Notes: generated from the sequence alone by a model not told the origin. A stretch of DNA of 64,000 bases from Nereocystis luetkeana (GCA_031213475.1 JARUPZ010000021.1:4502438-4566437); one strand, 5' to 3'; numbered from the stretch's first letter, positions 45,300-57,305 are shown. Numbers and translations: made by a program.

Positions 45300-47220
45300 C
45301 GCTTTTGATGCTGTGGGTTGCTTCTGGGCCTGGTGGGTTGGAGGTGGGCGTTAGGGATTGGGAGATGGGGGGGGGGGGGGGGGGGGTCGTCTCGCTCGTC
45401 TTTCAGACCTGAGACATTTCGGTACAGTGGGACCTGAGACATTTCGGTACAGTGGTTTGTTGTATGTTTCTTTTTCCTCATTCCGTTGCATTATCTTTTG
45501 GTGGTTTGGTCGTGAATGATTAGTTTTTTTTCTTTTGGCCGTGCAAGATTTACGCGGACTTTTTTGTATCTTCTAACGGGAGAACGTGACTTGTATTACC
45601 TACCTTACGTACGTTTTTCGGAGGAGGGGAGGCGGCGGCGGCGGCGGCGTCGGTGGGGGGGGGGGCAGGCGGGAAAGTGTTCTGGTTACTTGTGGAACTA
45701 TACTTCGTAGTTGATTGATTTTTTTACTGTAACGGGGCACACTATTGGATTGAGGCGTGTTGCTTTCGCTGTCCGCGGTTGTAGCATGCCCGACGTTGTC
45801 GTGTTTCGTTGTTTGCTGGCTCCAGTGCCGTTTCATCGAAACGCTGGTGTTCCGGTTGGGTGGGGCCGGTCACCACAAGTTTCTACAAGAAACGAGGCCC
45901 CAAGCGGACGGGTGGATGTCTTTTTTGCGTTTTGCGTAAAAAAACACCCTTTTCGAGGGGCAGAAAAAGGGAGGGAGAAGGCCGAACAATTGGGGGGAGA
46001 ATCCGCCCCCCCACCCCCATGTATACAACAGTTTTGCAGATGAAGCGAAGCTGTTCTTGTCGTTGTTGCTGGGCGTGTCAAGTGTTACACACACCTCGGA
46101 CAGACAGATGATGACCTGTCTGATCTATCTGTCTACAGATAGATCAGATAGATCATCTTGTTCCCCACCTGCCGCTGTGAGAGGTTGTTGTGCAGGATCT
46201 GCGTGAGTACAGACCCAACCCGGGAAATATGTGCTGGGCCACGCGGATTATACGGCTCCCACCCGGCAACATGAGCCACTACTACTACTACTACTACTAC
46301 TACTGCTGTAGATCTTTTGCAAGGTCAGGGGAAGATCTGGGGAATATGTGCCATGAAAGGTCTACAGTAGATCACGAAGCGGGAATCGATTGCACGTCCG
46401 AGGTGTGGAAGTGTGCACAGCAGTAAGTACAGCCGCAGCACGCCCGTCCGTGGCATACATTGCGATACGCGAGTTGCGGTTGGTTGTGCTATAAAAGGAG
46501 AGGGGGAGCACTGGCTGGCACAAGGGTAGCTTCGATTGGGTTTCCATTGGGGTCGGGTCACGCGAGAGGGATCCGGGGACGGGGGGATGGGATGGGAGCT
46601 TCCCGCCGGCAACTAAATTCATTATATTTTTGTATTCGCTCGTTGTACGAGTCGATATATTGATACGCGTACGCACGGTAGTAGCACTTCGGAAGGAGAA
46701 GGGGTTTGACCTGATGTCTGCTCGACCTCCAGCATGCCACAAGGTGGCTTCCAGTCAGCAGGCAACGATGAGGGTGTGCGCCACCCATCCATTTTTTTCG
46801 TCGGCCTAGCGAAAGAGAGGCTACGCTTGCTTATTTATGGCAGGCAGTGCTTGTGGGACTAGCTTTGTTACCCCGATTTTAGTTACTTTTTTAAAGGCGA
46901 GGGCCACTTGTATCCCAATATTTGTTTGCGTTTCGAAATATATCTTTTATGGCCAACAAGGGAGAGCCGGTGATTCATGCGGTTTTTCTTTTTCGTTGTC
47001 CGTGCGTAAATAGGAGCGAGACCCTGCTGAGGTGCGAGCGAAATGTTTAATAACAACTTTGTTTGGTCTGTAACTACCCGTGGGCTGTAGCGACGAGGCG
47101 CCGCAGCTCTTTCTTTACCCTCTAGGCAGAGAGACCCACCCTCCAGGCGAAGTGCCCGCTCGCTGCTGCTGTGGCATGCGTGACGGGCAAAGTCTACCAA
47201 GGGTGGGTGTGTCCAATGGG
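45300..47220. other. Repeat-poor intergenic stretch
   Basis: A 24-G run near 45367-45387, a duplicated ACCTGAGACATTTCGGTACA (45408/45432), a GGCGGC microsatellite (45630), a family F copy and a (CTA)n tract (46277-46305). No gene is supported. Confidence 0.5.
46100..46425 (+). repeat. Family F repeat with (CTA)n interruption
   Basis: CATCTTGTTCCCCACCTGCC, GATCTGCGTGAGTACAGACC and CTCCCACCCGGCAACATGAG correspond to 60925-61190, but a (CTA)n tract has expanded inside. Confidence 0.75.
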
Positions 47221-47234
47221 ATATGTTGCACTTT

Positions 47235-47472
47235 GTTCTAGAGATACCCGAGTATCTACCCGAGTATGGACAATGTCATAGCGACCAGGCAAGTTTGGTA
47301 CCCGAGTACCTCAGAGTTTACCCGGGTACCCCAGAATATACCCGGGTACCCCTGAGTATATACTCCGAGTTTCCCAGAATACCCGAGTATACCCGAGTAT
47401 CATCAGAGTATACCCGGGTACCCCAGAGTATACCCAAGTACCGCAGAGCATACCCGGGTAATACCCCTGCGT
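47235..47472 (+). repeat. ~21-bp minisatellite (CAGAGTATACCCGGGTACCC)
   Basis: About ten degenerate units, each with palindromic CCCGGG or CCCGAG cores. One frame stays open through it and reads as PEYTRVP-like repeats. Confidence 0.92.
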
Positions 47473-47604
47473 GTATACCCTACTGAACATTCCCCTGAAG
47501 TTTACATGAATTAATTGCGGAGTTGACAGGGGGCTCTACATGATTTTGTGATGCGTCCTCTATTGTTGTACCCACCGCCATTAATAAGAGGATAAACGCA
47601 CACT

Positions 47605-47700
47605 AACCCATTTAGGACTGCACTCCCGTTTCGAGGACGACCTATTTAGAATGTGCGTGCTTTGTCCCCACAACGGGAATGCAGTTCTAAACCGATTAAC
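47605..47700 (+). repeat. Family C palindromic MITE
   Basis: CCATTTAGGACTGCACTCCC and ACGGGAATGCAGTTCTAAAC arms. Confidence 0.85.
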
Positions 47701-48011
47701 GCGGCGTCCATGGCGCAACGGGCGACCTCTACGTATTATTACGGAGTTGGTCTTCAGGGAGGGGTCGCCCATTTTGTTTTTGCATGTATGTATCTGTTCA
47801 CCACCGTGCGAGATGCACGCACAGAACGGCGTCGTACTATATGATAGTAGTACAGACATGGCATTCGGCATGCGTGCGTGACGAAGCCTACATACATAAT
47901 GCCAGGTAATAAATACTAATACCAGGTACGTAGGAGCTGGCGAGAGGTTCTCCATGTGAAGCATGACTCTTCCACAGCCTAAGATTTACCTTTCTTACCA
48001 ACCCACCGGAG

Positions 48012-48044
48012 GATATATATATATATATATATATATACCTGGTA
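48012..48044 (+). repeat. (TA)n ending in TACCTGGTA
   Basis: A TA dinucleotide run of about 13 units is directly followed by CCTGGTA. Confidence 0.95.
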
Positions 48045-48187
48045 TTTTTTTTACATAATCTCCACCACCATGGGCGAAGAACGCACCAACAACAGCCCTC
48101 TCATCGGCGTAGTGCATGGCACAACCGACGACCTCGGCGTAATACGGATGAATTTGATCAAGTTTCCCCCACATGTTTTTATAAAAT

Positions 48188-48264
48188 TGTGACATACGTC
48201 AGCTGTGAGTTCGACTGATTAAATAGTTGATGCTCAGCTTTGCAAGCTGCGTAATACGTCTCGT
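48188..48264 (+). repeat. Family H ~70-bp repeat, copy 1
   Basis: GGCTGTGAGTTCGACTGATT-type sequence and AAATAGTTGATGCTCAGCTT, with inverted ATACGTC/GACGTAT ends. It is about 90% identical to 62022-62092. Confidence 0.8.
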
Positions 48265-49534
48265 CTATGTGTTGTGATGCTTCTTTTGCCCTCGGCCATG
48301 CGAATGAACGCGAATATTACCCCCCCCCCCCCCGGTGTTCACATAATGCATGGCGAATGACGGGCGACCTCTACATAAATATATTGCGGAGTTGATCAGG
48401 AATTAATTGTCTAACATTTTTTTTGTAAAAATATTTCATTGTCCAACACAATGCAGATGAAAGCGCATAATAACTTCACGATTCGACCTCATTACTATTG
48501 AGTAATAGAAGGGTGGGATCAAGGTAAGTCTGTGTGGTACAACGGAAATTATTTGACGGACGAAAACCGGAATAACGTAGCAGGGTATTGATGCACAGGG
48601 CGAAGCCTTTTCAACTCCAAGAATATCTACAAAAATATCTACAAAAAATACAAAACGTGCACAACAACGTGGGGACAGACTTCATTCAGTAAAACACTTC
48701 GAGACACCACAAGCAATAAGATGTACCAGGTAGGAGTTTTGCGCTGAAAGGGGAGTCGTTCGATGTGTGTCGTCGGAAGAAGAGCAGGGGGGGTCACAAC
48801 TGCAAGAATGTTGTATTAATAAGGGCCCGTCCTAGTGAGCGAAAAAAAAATCACACCTCGAACAGATCATCGATCCCCACACAGTTCATGATCTACTAAT
48901 AGATCGCCCACGGTTGTCAGCCCAGAGTCTGCGGCGGATTACGCATCTCCCGATAGCTATATCTCCCGAGGACGGGTCTACACCGTCAATGACGTGAGAC
49001 CGCTCGTGACCCGAGGTTTGATATTGCTTGTCCGGTGACGTGTCCTTCGCGCATGCGTGTTACGAGATCTACGATATCTCCGACCCTGGCTTCCATATCA
49101 GGGCAGATAGATTCGACCCCTGGTCCGTACCTGGAATGCATGTGTGATCTAACTCTTCTCATATGAGAAGAGTTTGATCACACACCGTGTTGTCGCGTGC
49201 GAGAGTGAGTAGGTTTAGCAGTCTGGGAGAAGGGATATTTAGGGATGCTTTTTACTTGAAAAATGCGTAGCTTGGTCTGCACTTCGGAATCGTCGTCCGC
49301 ATCTGAGAAATTTCCTTGTTCGATGCAAAGTCGGCGTAGCCGCGTTTATGGCGAGTTTTGGCCCGTTTTGGCTGCGGTTTGGGGTCAGGGTTAGGGTTGG
49401 AGTCGGGGTTGGGTTGTGGGTCTTCGCCCGAACCTTGATCCCAACAGGAACCAAAACATCCGAACAGCCTACCAACCTAAAGATCCCTTCTCCCAGATTG
49501 TTAAAGGTCCTCGTATGCATGTTCTCCATGATTT

Positions 49535-49612
49535 GTCTCTTGGGTTGGATCTGTACTGTACAGTTGTTCCTGCCCTGCTCAACCTCTCGCAACGGCAGGC
49601 GAGGAACTATTA
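49535..49612 (-). repeat. Family F fragment
   Basis: CTTGGGTTGGATCTGTACTG and CAACGGCAGGCGAGGAAC match 24595-24735. Confidence 0.65.
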
Positions 49613-49830
49613 CGGGGGGCCACAGCTAATAGGACCAAATATTGTTAGTAAAAACGTTTACATGTATAGGGTTTTATATATACCATGGGTCCTATTTAAT
49701 ATGGCCCCCCGTAATATTACGGGGGACCATAGTTAGTAGGACCAAATATTGTAGGTTAAAAAGGTTAAATATATGGGTGTTTATGTATACCATAGGTCCT
49801 ACTCCGTATTAACCATGGTCCCCCGTAAAT
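49610..49830 (+). repeat. Two tandem family B MITEs
   Basis: Two complete palindromic copies (49610-49716 and 49716-49830) share their junction, ...CCCGTAATATTACGGGG... Confidence 0.92.
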
Positions 49831-50234
49831 AGATTATCCACTACTGCAGATATGCAGTACTATTAATAGATAGATAGATCATGATCTGCCCGGGGTGTGA
49901 AACGTTTGCCTTGAGAGGTTTCGCGTCGTTCGTGCCGGTCTTTGATGCCTCGGCGGAGAGTGGAGGCCGCATTTCATGCCGACGCTGACCTCCGCCCAAT
50001 TTATAATGACGAAATGAAAAACCTGGCGCAAACGGGTTGGAACTAAGGGCGGAGTGCTCAAAGGTTAACGCGAGAAGCTCCGCTGCGAGAGGATGCTCGC
50101 GAACTGTGTCGTACGAGCGCTGCTGCTGACGGCCTTCTACCGCTATAGGCCACAATGTGCGAGAACTGATCGCGGGGCAATCTGTGATATTCGGCGACCT
50201 CGGCGCGTTCGAAAACCGTGAGAGCGAGGGAGGG

Positions 50235-50450
50235 CAATGTGCCGCATGAGCTTCAACGTTGATCACTCTGAAACATTCCCCGAAAGAAGAAAACCGAGGG
50301 AGACAAAAAAAAAAAGAAACTTGTTGGTCTTCAGTAGACTACTGTTGGACTACAATAGCCTACTGGACTACTACAGTAAGTAGTGGGTTCAATGTTAACC
50401 ACTCATAAATATTCCCCGAAAAAAGAAAAAAATAGGGGGAAACCACGAAA
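50235..50450 (+). repeat. Two family G repeats
   Basis: GCCGCATGAGCTTCAACG, GTTGATCACTC and CCCCGAAAGAAGAAAACCG, then the second copy at 50385-50450; between them is a GGACTACAATAGCCTACTGG block also found in the 56590 array. Confidence 0.85.
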
Positions 50451-50727
50451 CATTGAGACCGTTGTCATTGCGCGTATATATGAATAGTGTTCCCCGATAG
50501 GCGGGAGCACTCGACACCGTCGGGCACACCCTTTTAAAGCCTGCCGGTAACTAACCTCCGAAGGAGAAACACCCGACACACCCACGGAAAAACGAAAAAC
50601 AGGCATACGTAACCGGCTCCTGTAAGGGCAGCAATGCCTTCCGAACAAAGTATAAGGGATACGGGGATGCTGTATCACTGACCCGAGCTTGACTGCTCCA
50701 CCCTTCCCCTATGGGGCTGACTACTGT

Positions 50728-50843
50728 TACGTGGGACCATATTGAAAAGGACCAAATATTGTTAGTAAAAATAGCGAAATATATACCAGATAGGTGTTTG
50801 TGTGCACCGTAGGTCCTATTTACTACGGTCCCCCGTAATACTA
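50728..50843 (+). repeat. Family B MITE carrying a 7-bp insertion
   Basis: Arms TTACGTGGGACCATATTG and TTTACTACGGTCCCCCGTAA. CCAGATA follows TA at 50784-50792, where sister copies have a single TA. Confidence 0.9.
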
Positions 50844-51309
50844 CAATAACTCTACTACATTCGACTTTTACTACCGGGTGCAACAGCACAGGGTGGCTCT
50901 CACACCAACAAGCAAGGCCAAAAATATTACCAAGTACGAGTATTATTTCCTTCGGACAGTGTCCAGATCTTACGGCCAGTGGGAGCGAACAACAACAAAA
51001 CAACTACAAGGTACCTGTTACATAATCAAAACAATAACCAATCCTTCTTACACTCTGTTACCCCGGCATCGCCAGTGCCGCGGGGAACCATTGTTCTCCC
51101 TACGTCTCACGTCATGAAAGAAGCTCGAAACTTCCATCGCGTGAACTGGATTTAATCCAATCCCCAAGATACCTTGCTGCGCCGAAAACTGCACGCCTTT
51201 TCCCCCTCGCCCCGTTGACATACCACTACTTACCCAGCCCTGGACACTCTCTCGCCCCCCCCCCCCGACCCTCCATTCCCCTCCACTACCTCCCCTGCCC
51301 CCCGCCCTA

Positions 51310-51590
51310 TGGCCACACCGGAAAATAAATTAACTCATTCATGTGCCAAGTCCACCTCGCAAGCGGTGTTTGGTACGTAGAGGATGCAGCTTGCCCTTAC
51401 GGATGCAGCTTGCCATTCGTGCGACTCTCGCCGAAAACCTCACGGCGCTTCCCGCTTTGGTGCTAGCAATGCCTTCCTGGTCGGTGAAAACCAGACGTGC
51501 TCCGTCTCGACAATGTAAGGATGCTATTAATAGGGCCTACGGTCACACGACTACGGCCATGCATTATATCGAGCACACCCCCTCTTCTCC
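51310..51590 (+). repeat. Family A repeat, 3' half
   Basis: CCACCTCGCAAGCGGTGTTT, GGTCGGTGAAAACCAGACG and CTACGGCCATGCATTATATC..GAGCACACC; the C run is short. Confidence 0.88.
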
Positions 51591-51802
51591 CCAAAATTCT
51601 TGAGCGAATCAACAAATTGCTGTGCTTCGGTTTTGTCTCTACCGCTGCCTTCCCACCATTGCCAGCACTGGATTTGTAATCCCAAGACATCTTGCTCCGA
51701 AATATGCGAATCCTCCCCCTCCCCCCTTTCCTCCGATACATTCCGAGCGAAGCAAGAAACTGTGCGTGGATCTCGTCTGTACCGCTACCTCCCACCATTG
51801 CT

Positions 51803-51913
51803 ATTACGGGGGGCCATAGTTAACAGGACCAAATATTGTTAGTAAAAAATGGTTAAACATATAGGTTTTTATGTATACCATAGGTCCTGTTAACTATGGT
51901 CCCCCGTAATAGC
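51803..51913 (+). repeat. Family B palindromic MITE
   Basis: ATTACGGGGGGCCATAGTTA and TAACTATGGTCCCCCGTAAT arms. Confidence 0.92.
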
Positions 51914-51959
51914 ACTGGATTTGAAACCCCGACGTACCATGCACCAAAGCCTGCGTACC

Positions 51960-52222
51960 CCCCCCCCCCCCCCCCCCCCCCAACTAATTCGACGCTGTCA
52001 TTCACATGCAAGAAAGTTCGCCTCGCACGCGGTTTTTAGTGAGCATGCAGCTCATCCTTCATGCGACTCGCTAAACACCTCGAGGCGCTCGCACTTGGTG
52101 CAAGCAATGTCTGCCTAGTCGGTACAAACCCGACGTGCTCCATCAACGGCATTGTAGGGATGCGAGGGTCCATGGCCGTAGTGCGACTACGGCCATGCAT
52201 GACATAAGTACACCCCTCCCCC
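51960..52222 (+). repeat. C run plus family A repeat, 3' half
   Basis: A run of about 22 C precedes GACGCTGTCATTCACATGC, AGCTCATCCTTCATGCGACT and CTACGGCCATGCATGACATA. Confidence 0.85.
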
Positions 52223-52629
52223 TTAATTTCCACCATCACCACCACCACCACCACCACCCTCCGACCCATTCCGAGCGAAGCAAAAAACTGCTGTGCCCGG
52301 CTCTAGTCTCTACCGCTGATTCCCACCATTACTCTCCCTGGATTTTTATCCCCAAGATACCTTGCACCAAAAAACTGCGTACCCCCCCCCCCCCCCCCCC
52401 CTCCCCCCCGCGCGCCCTCCTCCCCGAGTAAGCAAGAGACAGTGCCTGGGACACTGTCGCTGCTTCCCACCATGGTTAGCACTGAATTTTCAATCCCAAG
52501 GTACATTGCCCCGAAAGCTGGGCACCCCTCCCCCCACCCGCCCCGACCCATCCCGAGCAGTGCCGAAGGTGTTGGGGCCTCTACCGCTGGATCCCATCAT
52601 GACCAATTTTTCATAGCGTCAACTATTAG

Positions 52630-52745
52630 GGGGGGGGGGATAGCAATTATAACCCACGATGACACCCAAAACCACGTATCCCCCCATGGTTTTCCTACAA
52701 TATTGGGTTCTGATTACTATGTCCCCTCGTATGACCGTCAAGGCC
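52630..52745 (+). repeat. Family E MITE
   Basis: ATAACCCACGATGACACCCA and TGGGTTCTGATTACTATGTC arms. Confidence 0.55.
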
Positions 52746-52984
52746 GCTAATATTTTACCGTCTCCGTAGGGGGTGGACAGTTTTCCCCCCCCCCCCCCCC
52801 CCCTCCGGGTGGCGAACGCCTCATCGTCAAAAAGAGCGACGCCCGCTCTTAGGCTCTTCACCACTGCAAAAATGATCCCACTGTAGTCCCAAGTAGGTTG
52901 TTCCCTAAAACGTGGGTACAATGTTGAGGACAATAAAATTGCTTCGATCGAGAAGATTCTCGAAGCGCCCCCCACCCCCCCCAC

Positions 52985-53130
52985 CGCCTCTTATGGTCAT
53001 ACGACTTCGGTAATGCACGACATGAGTACACCCCCCCCCCCTTATTCCGTCTCGCAAGGGATGCGTGGTCAATGAATGGTCAATGACTAAGGCAAGAAAC
53101 TAATGAGTACTCCCCCCCCCCCCTCCCTCC
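52985..53130 (+). repeat. Family A end plus family K repeat
   Basis: ATACGACTTCGGTAATGCAC..GAGTACACCCC is followed by CCGTCTCGCAAGGGATGCG and ACTAATGAGTACTCCCC. The two families abut and both end in C runs. Confidence 0.85.
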
Positions 53131-55670
53131 CACCCCCGGCGTCCGCGACATATATAAAACCCCTGACATTAACCCTTAACCCCCCCGTATGCCGCCAGAA
53201 CGTTTTCCCACATCCAGGCAGGCAGTCATGCAGTAACGCATTTCACACACGGTGAGGATACACACAACATTCAGACGCCATCAGGCCGAGATGAGCTCTC
53301 CTAGACCAAACACACTCATGTGAGTGAACCCCGACATGAACAAACACACCGAAGGAAGAAAACTGAAGCTCACCATGCTTGGACAAACTCAACAATAGCA
53401 ATACAATCAGCAGCAACAAAAACAACGGGAAAACAAAAACTAAGGATTCTGTTTTGCACGACCGACAACGTGCAGCGAGCGGCATGAGCTTCAACGTTGA
53501 TCACTCATAAAACATGCCTCCACGAAAAAAGAAAAAATAACGCCAAAGAAAGGGGAAACGAAAAAAAGGCAATCTATATTATAAACGACTCACACTCCAC
53601 TCTGTACCCTAACCTACTGCAGAAACAACTTAGGAGTTGTGCGTAAAAGGATAAACACCAATCTGCTCCACTTGCTGCCGCCGTTACCCTGTCCTCATCC
53701 CGATATACGTTCATCTATCTTCCAGTAACAAATGCTTGGGGGGGGGGGAAATGAGTGCCGTTGTAGGTACGTACGTAACGTATAGCCTCTCGCTGTTTTG
53801 TTTCTGGTGCACAAACACGATAAAACATCGGCACGCCTTAAACAAACTCCAGAGACGAAAATCGGAGAGCGCCGATAAACGTTACCACTCTGTCCCGTAA
53901 TATCAATATCATTTGCATACTCATAATTCATCGCAAAGTTTCTTATTCCGGGACAGAACGGTACGTTGTTAGGTTCTCGGTAGTATATAATTCAACCAAG
54001 ACCCCCCCCCCCCCCCCCCACGAAACGGAATATATTATATCCTCCTTAGGAGTTCCACTCACATTCATTCGCTAAACAATCAAGACGCTTTTTCCCACCG
54101 TCCCCGGCCATGGTTAGGCGGGGAAATATATATATATATATATAAAATACACACACGCCAACTTATAAACATTGTCGGATGGGAAAAAAATACCTGGTAC
54201 ATACATGAACCAGGTACGTACGGTACGTCAAAAAAAGAAATTAATCAATATTGGCCTTCCGACAAGTGTCCGGCTCAAATCTCCTCTATCACTCATACAC
54301 CTCCCCTCCCTGAGTTACACAGCGCACATTTTATTATCTCCAACAAGGGGTAAATACCCTGGATGATTTTGTGAAAAAATCCGTATCATACGTATTGCGC
54401 GGGATAGAAGTGTCACACGCGGCTTGGAAACACGGGTGTCGGCGAAAACCTCGATCTCACAGACGGTGGGTTTATTAAAGAAACAAACATGTCGCGTACC
54501 CTGGTACATAAATATCCACATTGTAACCAGTAGGAAAAACGAGACACACGAAACTAAAAAACGAATAGGGACGCCATGTTCTACATGATACGTTGTCTAG
54601 AAAAAAAACTTACACTCACATTATTTACACCTACCTGCCTTTGATTATCACGGCAAAAACATCTAGGCGACACCAACACCCACACTCTAACCAACAAAAA
54701 TGGCCTACACAATACCTAAAAAACGTAAGCCCACATACACACACTAAAAAAAAAATACTGTCGGGGACGAACATAACCCTTTAAGGCCAAACAACCCTCT
54801 CTCAACATTTGCTACTCAACCCAGGGCATAATACAGCACTATTAAAAGGCCAACAACATCACTCCTCAATCAATGGACAAAATAAAAACGAAAATCAAAC
54901 AACCCAACGACAGCAACAGCAGCAACATCGCTCCTCCAACCAAGCAACCAATGAAACAACGATCACAAAAAAATGGAAGAAAACAAAACGGACAAAAACG
55001 TGTTCAAGAGCCCATGCCGGGATGCTAGCCCCGCGCGAGCGTCTCCACAGTAGCCAAGCTGGCTGCCTCGTCCATGCACGTATCCCCCCCCCCCCGTCCG
55101 TCCGTCTTCTGCTCCTGAGGGGTCAAGAGGGCGTGAGAGGAAAAAAGTTCCACAGGTCGAAGAGATGACATAAATCAGATTGATCAGAGATCCCCGCTTC
55201 TTAGGGCTGGACGCTGACTGACTCCGTCGGTAGCGATTACTCACACTGTCGTCAAATTCAGTCAGTACACTGGATTACAGCAGCGTACTGCTTGTTGTCT
55301 CCCCTCTCGACTCTACTCCTCCCGAAACGCATTCACTGTAGAGGGTCTCCGTACTATTTAATGTAATGTTGCGTGTTTCTTGGGCGTGCGCGATATAAAA
55401 ATAATTGGCGAATATACTGGCCAGGTTAATCAATAGATTACCACTGCCAGTAGATGACCAGTGCCAGTAGATTACCACTGCCAGTACATACTGTGCCGGT
55501 GCCCAGCCCTACCACTTGACGCCTCGTACAGATCAGACCCCCCCTTTCACAAATCGTGCACACCCGATCACCATTTTACAGATCGGACGCGTGCTAGTAC
55601 ATATTATAGGTACATGCCACTTTTCTGGCTAAACTATTTCCCTGAATGGCAGGGCAGCCTTTTTATTGAA
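53131..55670. other. A/C-rich intergenic stretch
   Basis: A family G copy (53470-53570), a C run (54001-54018), (TA)n (54128-54146) and long AAC/ACA-rich sequence (54590-54990). ORFs here are low complexity. Confidence 0.5.
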
Positions 55671-55671
55671 T

Positions 55672-55764
55672 AGGACTGCGGTCCCGTTTTCGGGATAAAC
55701 CAAGATTTTGCATTTTTAGCGGATAGTCCCCAAATCGGAACCGTTGTCCTAGAGGGGTCAAGTT
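55672..55764 (+). repeat. Family C palindromic MITE
   Basis: AGGACTGCGGTCCCGTTTTC and CGGAACCGTTGTCCTAGAGG arms. Confidence 0.8.
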
Positions 55765-56074
55765 AACCCAAAATCGTCGGAATGCCAATTCCTTTTTTTT
55801 TTTTTGCAAACATTACTTTTTTGTGTTCATCGGGGTTGCAATTTCTTTTTCTTTTTCTCAAAAATCATTTTTTTCACTTACTATTAACATATAGCCCCTT
55901 AAGGTCATGTGTGGAGACTCAGAAACAAAAGTGGAGCACCTCTACCTTATAGCACGTCTTGTCGGACACACCAGACCCCCGTTAACGACCTATACATGTA
56001 GACGTTTTGGACAGACATATCCCTGATTTGGAGTACGATCTGCATGACCCCTCCGAAAACCACCCTATTTACGG

Positions 56075-56180
56075 GGGGAGGGGGGGTGTACTCGCATGGC
56101 CGTAGTCGTATGACCATAGACCCTCGCATCCCTACAATGCCGGGACGGAGCATGTCGAGTTTGCACTGACCAGCTATTTT
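56075..56180 (-). repeat. Family A terminal fragment, G-run start
   Basis: GGGGGTGTACTCGCATGG, CGTAGTCGTATGACC and TACAATGCCGGGACGGAGC. Confidence 0.85.
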
Positions 56181-56194
56181 ACGGGGGGTGGGGA

Positions 56195-56450
56195 ATTAGG
56201 CGCGAGTCGACGAGGAAAGAAACGGCTGGAGTCTTCTCGCGATAAAAATGCCTCCCAAGGCAAGAACCGTAGTGGGCCCGGGAGGTGGCGGGGGGAGGGG
56301 GGGGGGGGGTGGTGTACTCGATATCACGCATGGCCGTAGTCGTATGACCATAGGCTCCCGCAGTGTGGATGGGGGAAGAGAGCCTTTTATGTGACCTCGG
56401 ACTCGGATCTACAGCAGGTTACGACTGTTAATAGGACGGAGAGCGAAAAT
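56195..56450 (+). repeat. Family I repeat split by a family A end
   Basis: GAGTCGACGAGGAAAGAAAC and GATAAAAATGCCTCCCAAGG are followed by a G run plus GTACTCGATATCACGCATGG (56300-56360, minus A), then GAGAGCCTTTTATGTGACCT of family I. Confidence 0.7.
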
Positions 56451-56569
56451 TAGATGATAAATGGGAAGAGAAAGAAGAAGAAAAAAAGTTACCACTCTGT
56501 CCCCAAACACAAGGGCCTCTTGTACTATTATTACTATTACTATGACTACTATTATCATTACTATTATAT

Positions 56570-57040
56570 TACGGGGGACCATATTAACTAGGAGCTTCAA
56601 CGTTGGTCACTCATAAATATTCCAGAGAGGAGAAAACCAAAGGGAAACAATAACGAAAAAACCAAACCTGTTGGCCTGCAGTAGACTGTTGGACTACCAC
56701 AAGCTATTGGACTACAGTGGTTTCGACGTTGATCGCTCATAAAACATTTCCCGAAAGGAGAAAATCGTAGGGAAAAAAGGCCTGCAGTGGGCAGTCGGAC
56801 TACAACAGCCTATTGGACTACAGTAGGTTCGATGTTGAGCACTCCCAAACATTTCTCGACAGGAGGAAACCAAAGGGAAACAAAAACGAAAAAGCAAACC
56901 TGTTGACCTGCAGTAGTAGACTATTGGACTACAACAGCCTATTGGACTACAGGTACAATAGCTTCAACGTTGATCGCTCATAAACATTCTTTCCCCGAAA
57001 GAAGAAGAAAACCAATTGAAACAAACGAAAAGGAAAGCCT
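56570..57040 (+). repeat. Family G tandem array plus family B stub
   Basis: A truncated B arm (56570-56593) is fused to four units of about 115 bp. Each has GCTTCAACGTTGATC(G)CTC, ACATTTCCCGAAAGGAG, GGGAAACAAAAACGAAAA and GGACTACAACAGCCTATTGG. Confidence 0.88.
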
Positions 57041-57095
57041 CTCCATGCATGCAGTCCTACTCCCTTCTGAGCCTACTCCTGCTAATAGCCCTTCT

Positions 57096-57183
57096 TGTCC
57101 TGCAGTCCCGTTCTAGGGACAAACTACTTAAATTTTGAATGGTTTGTCCCCGAAACGGGACTGCAGTCCTAAAAGGGTTAATC
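57096..57183 (+). repeat. Family C palindromic MITE
   Basis: CCTGCAGTCCCGTTCTAGGG and AACGGGACTGCAGTCCTAAA arms. Confidence 0.9.
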
Positions 57184-57195
57184 TCTATATATCGT

Positions 57196-57305
57196 ATTAC
57201 GGGGGGGCATAGTTAATAGGACCAAATATTGTTAGTTATAAATAGCGAAATATGTAGGATTTTGTGTGTAGCGTAGGTCCTATTTACCATGCTCCCCCGT
57301 AGTAG
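57196..57305 (+). repeat. Family B palindromic MITE
   Basis: ATTACGGGGGGGCATAGTTA and CATGCTCCCCCGTAGTAG arms. Confidence 0.9.

Noticed and set aside
49841..50266. 141-codon minus-strand ORF with some protein-like stretches
   Set aside because: No recognisable domain, one end lies in a family G repeat, and there is no promoter or splice support. It could be revisited with RNA data.
54809..55168. 119-codon + strand ORF rich in Gln/Asn/Thr
   Set aside because: Low-complexity AAC/CAA-rich DNA generates long open frames; the C-terminal half crosses a C run.
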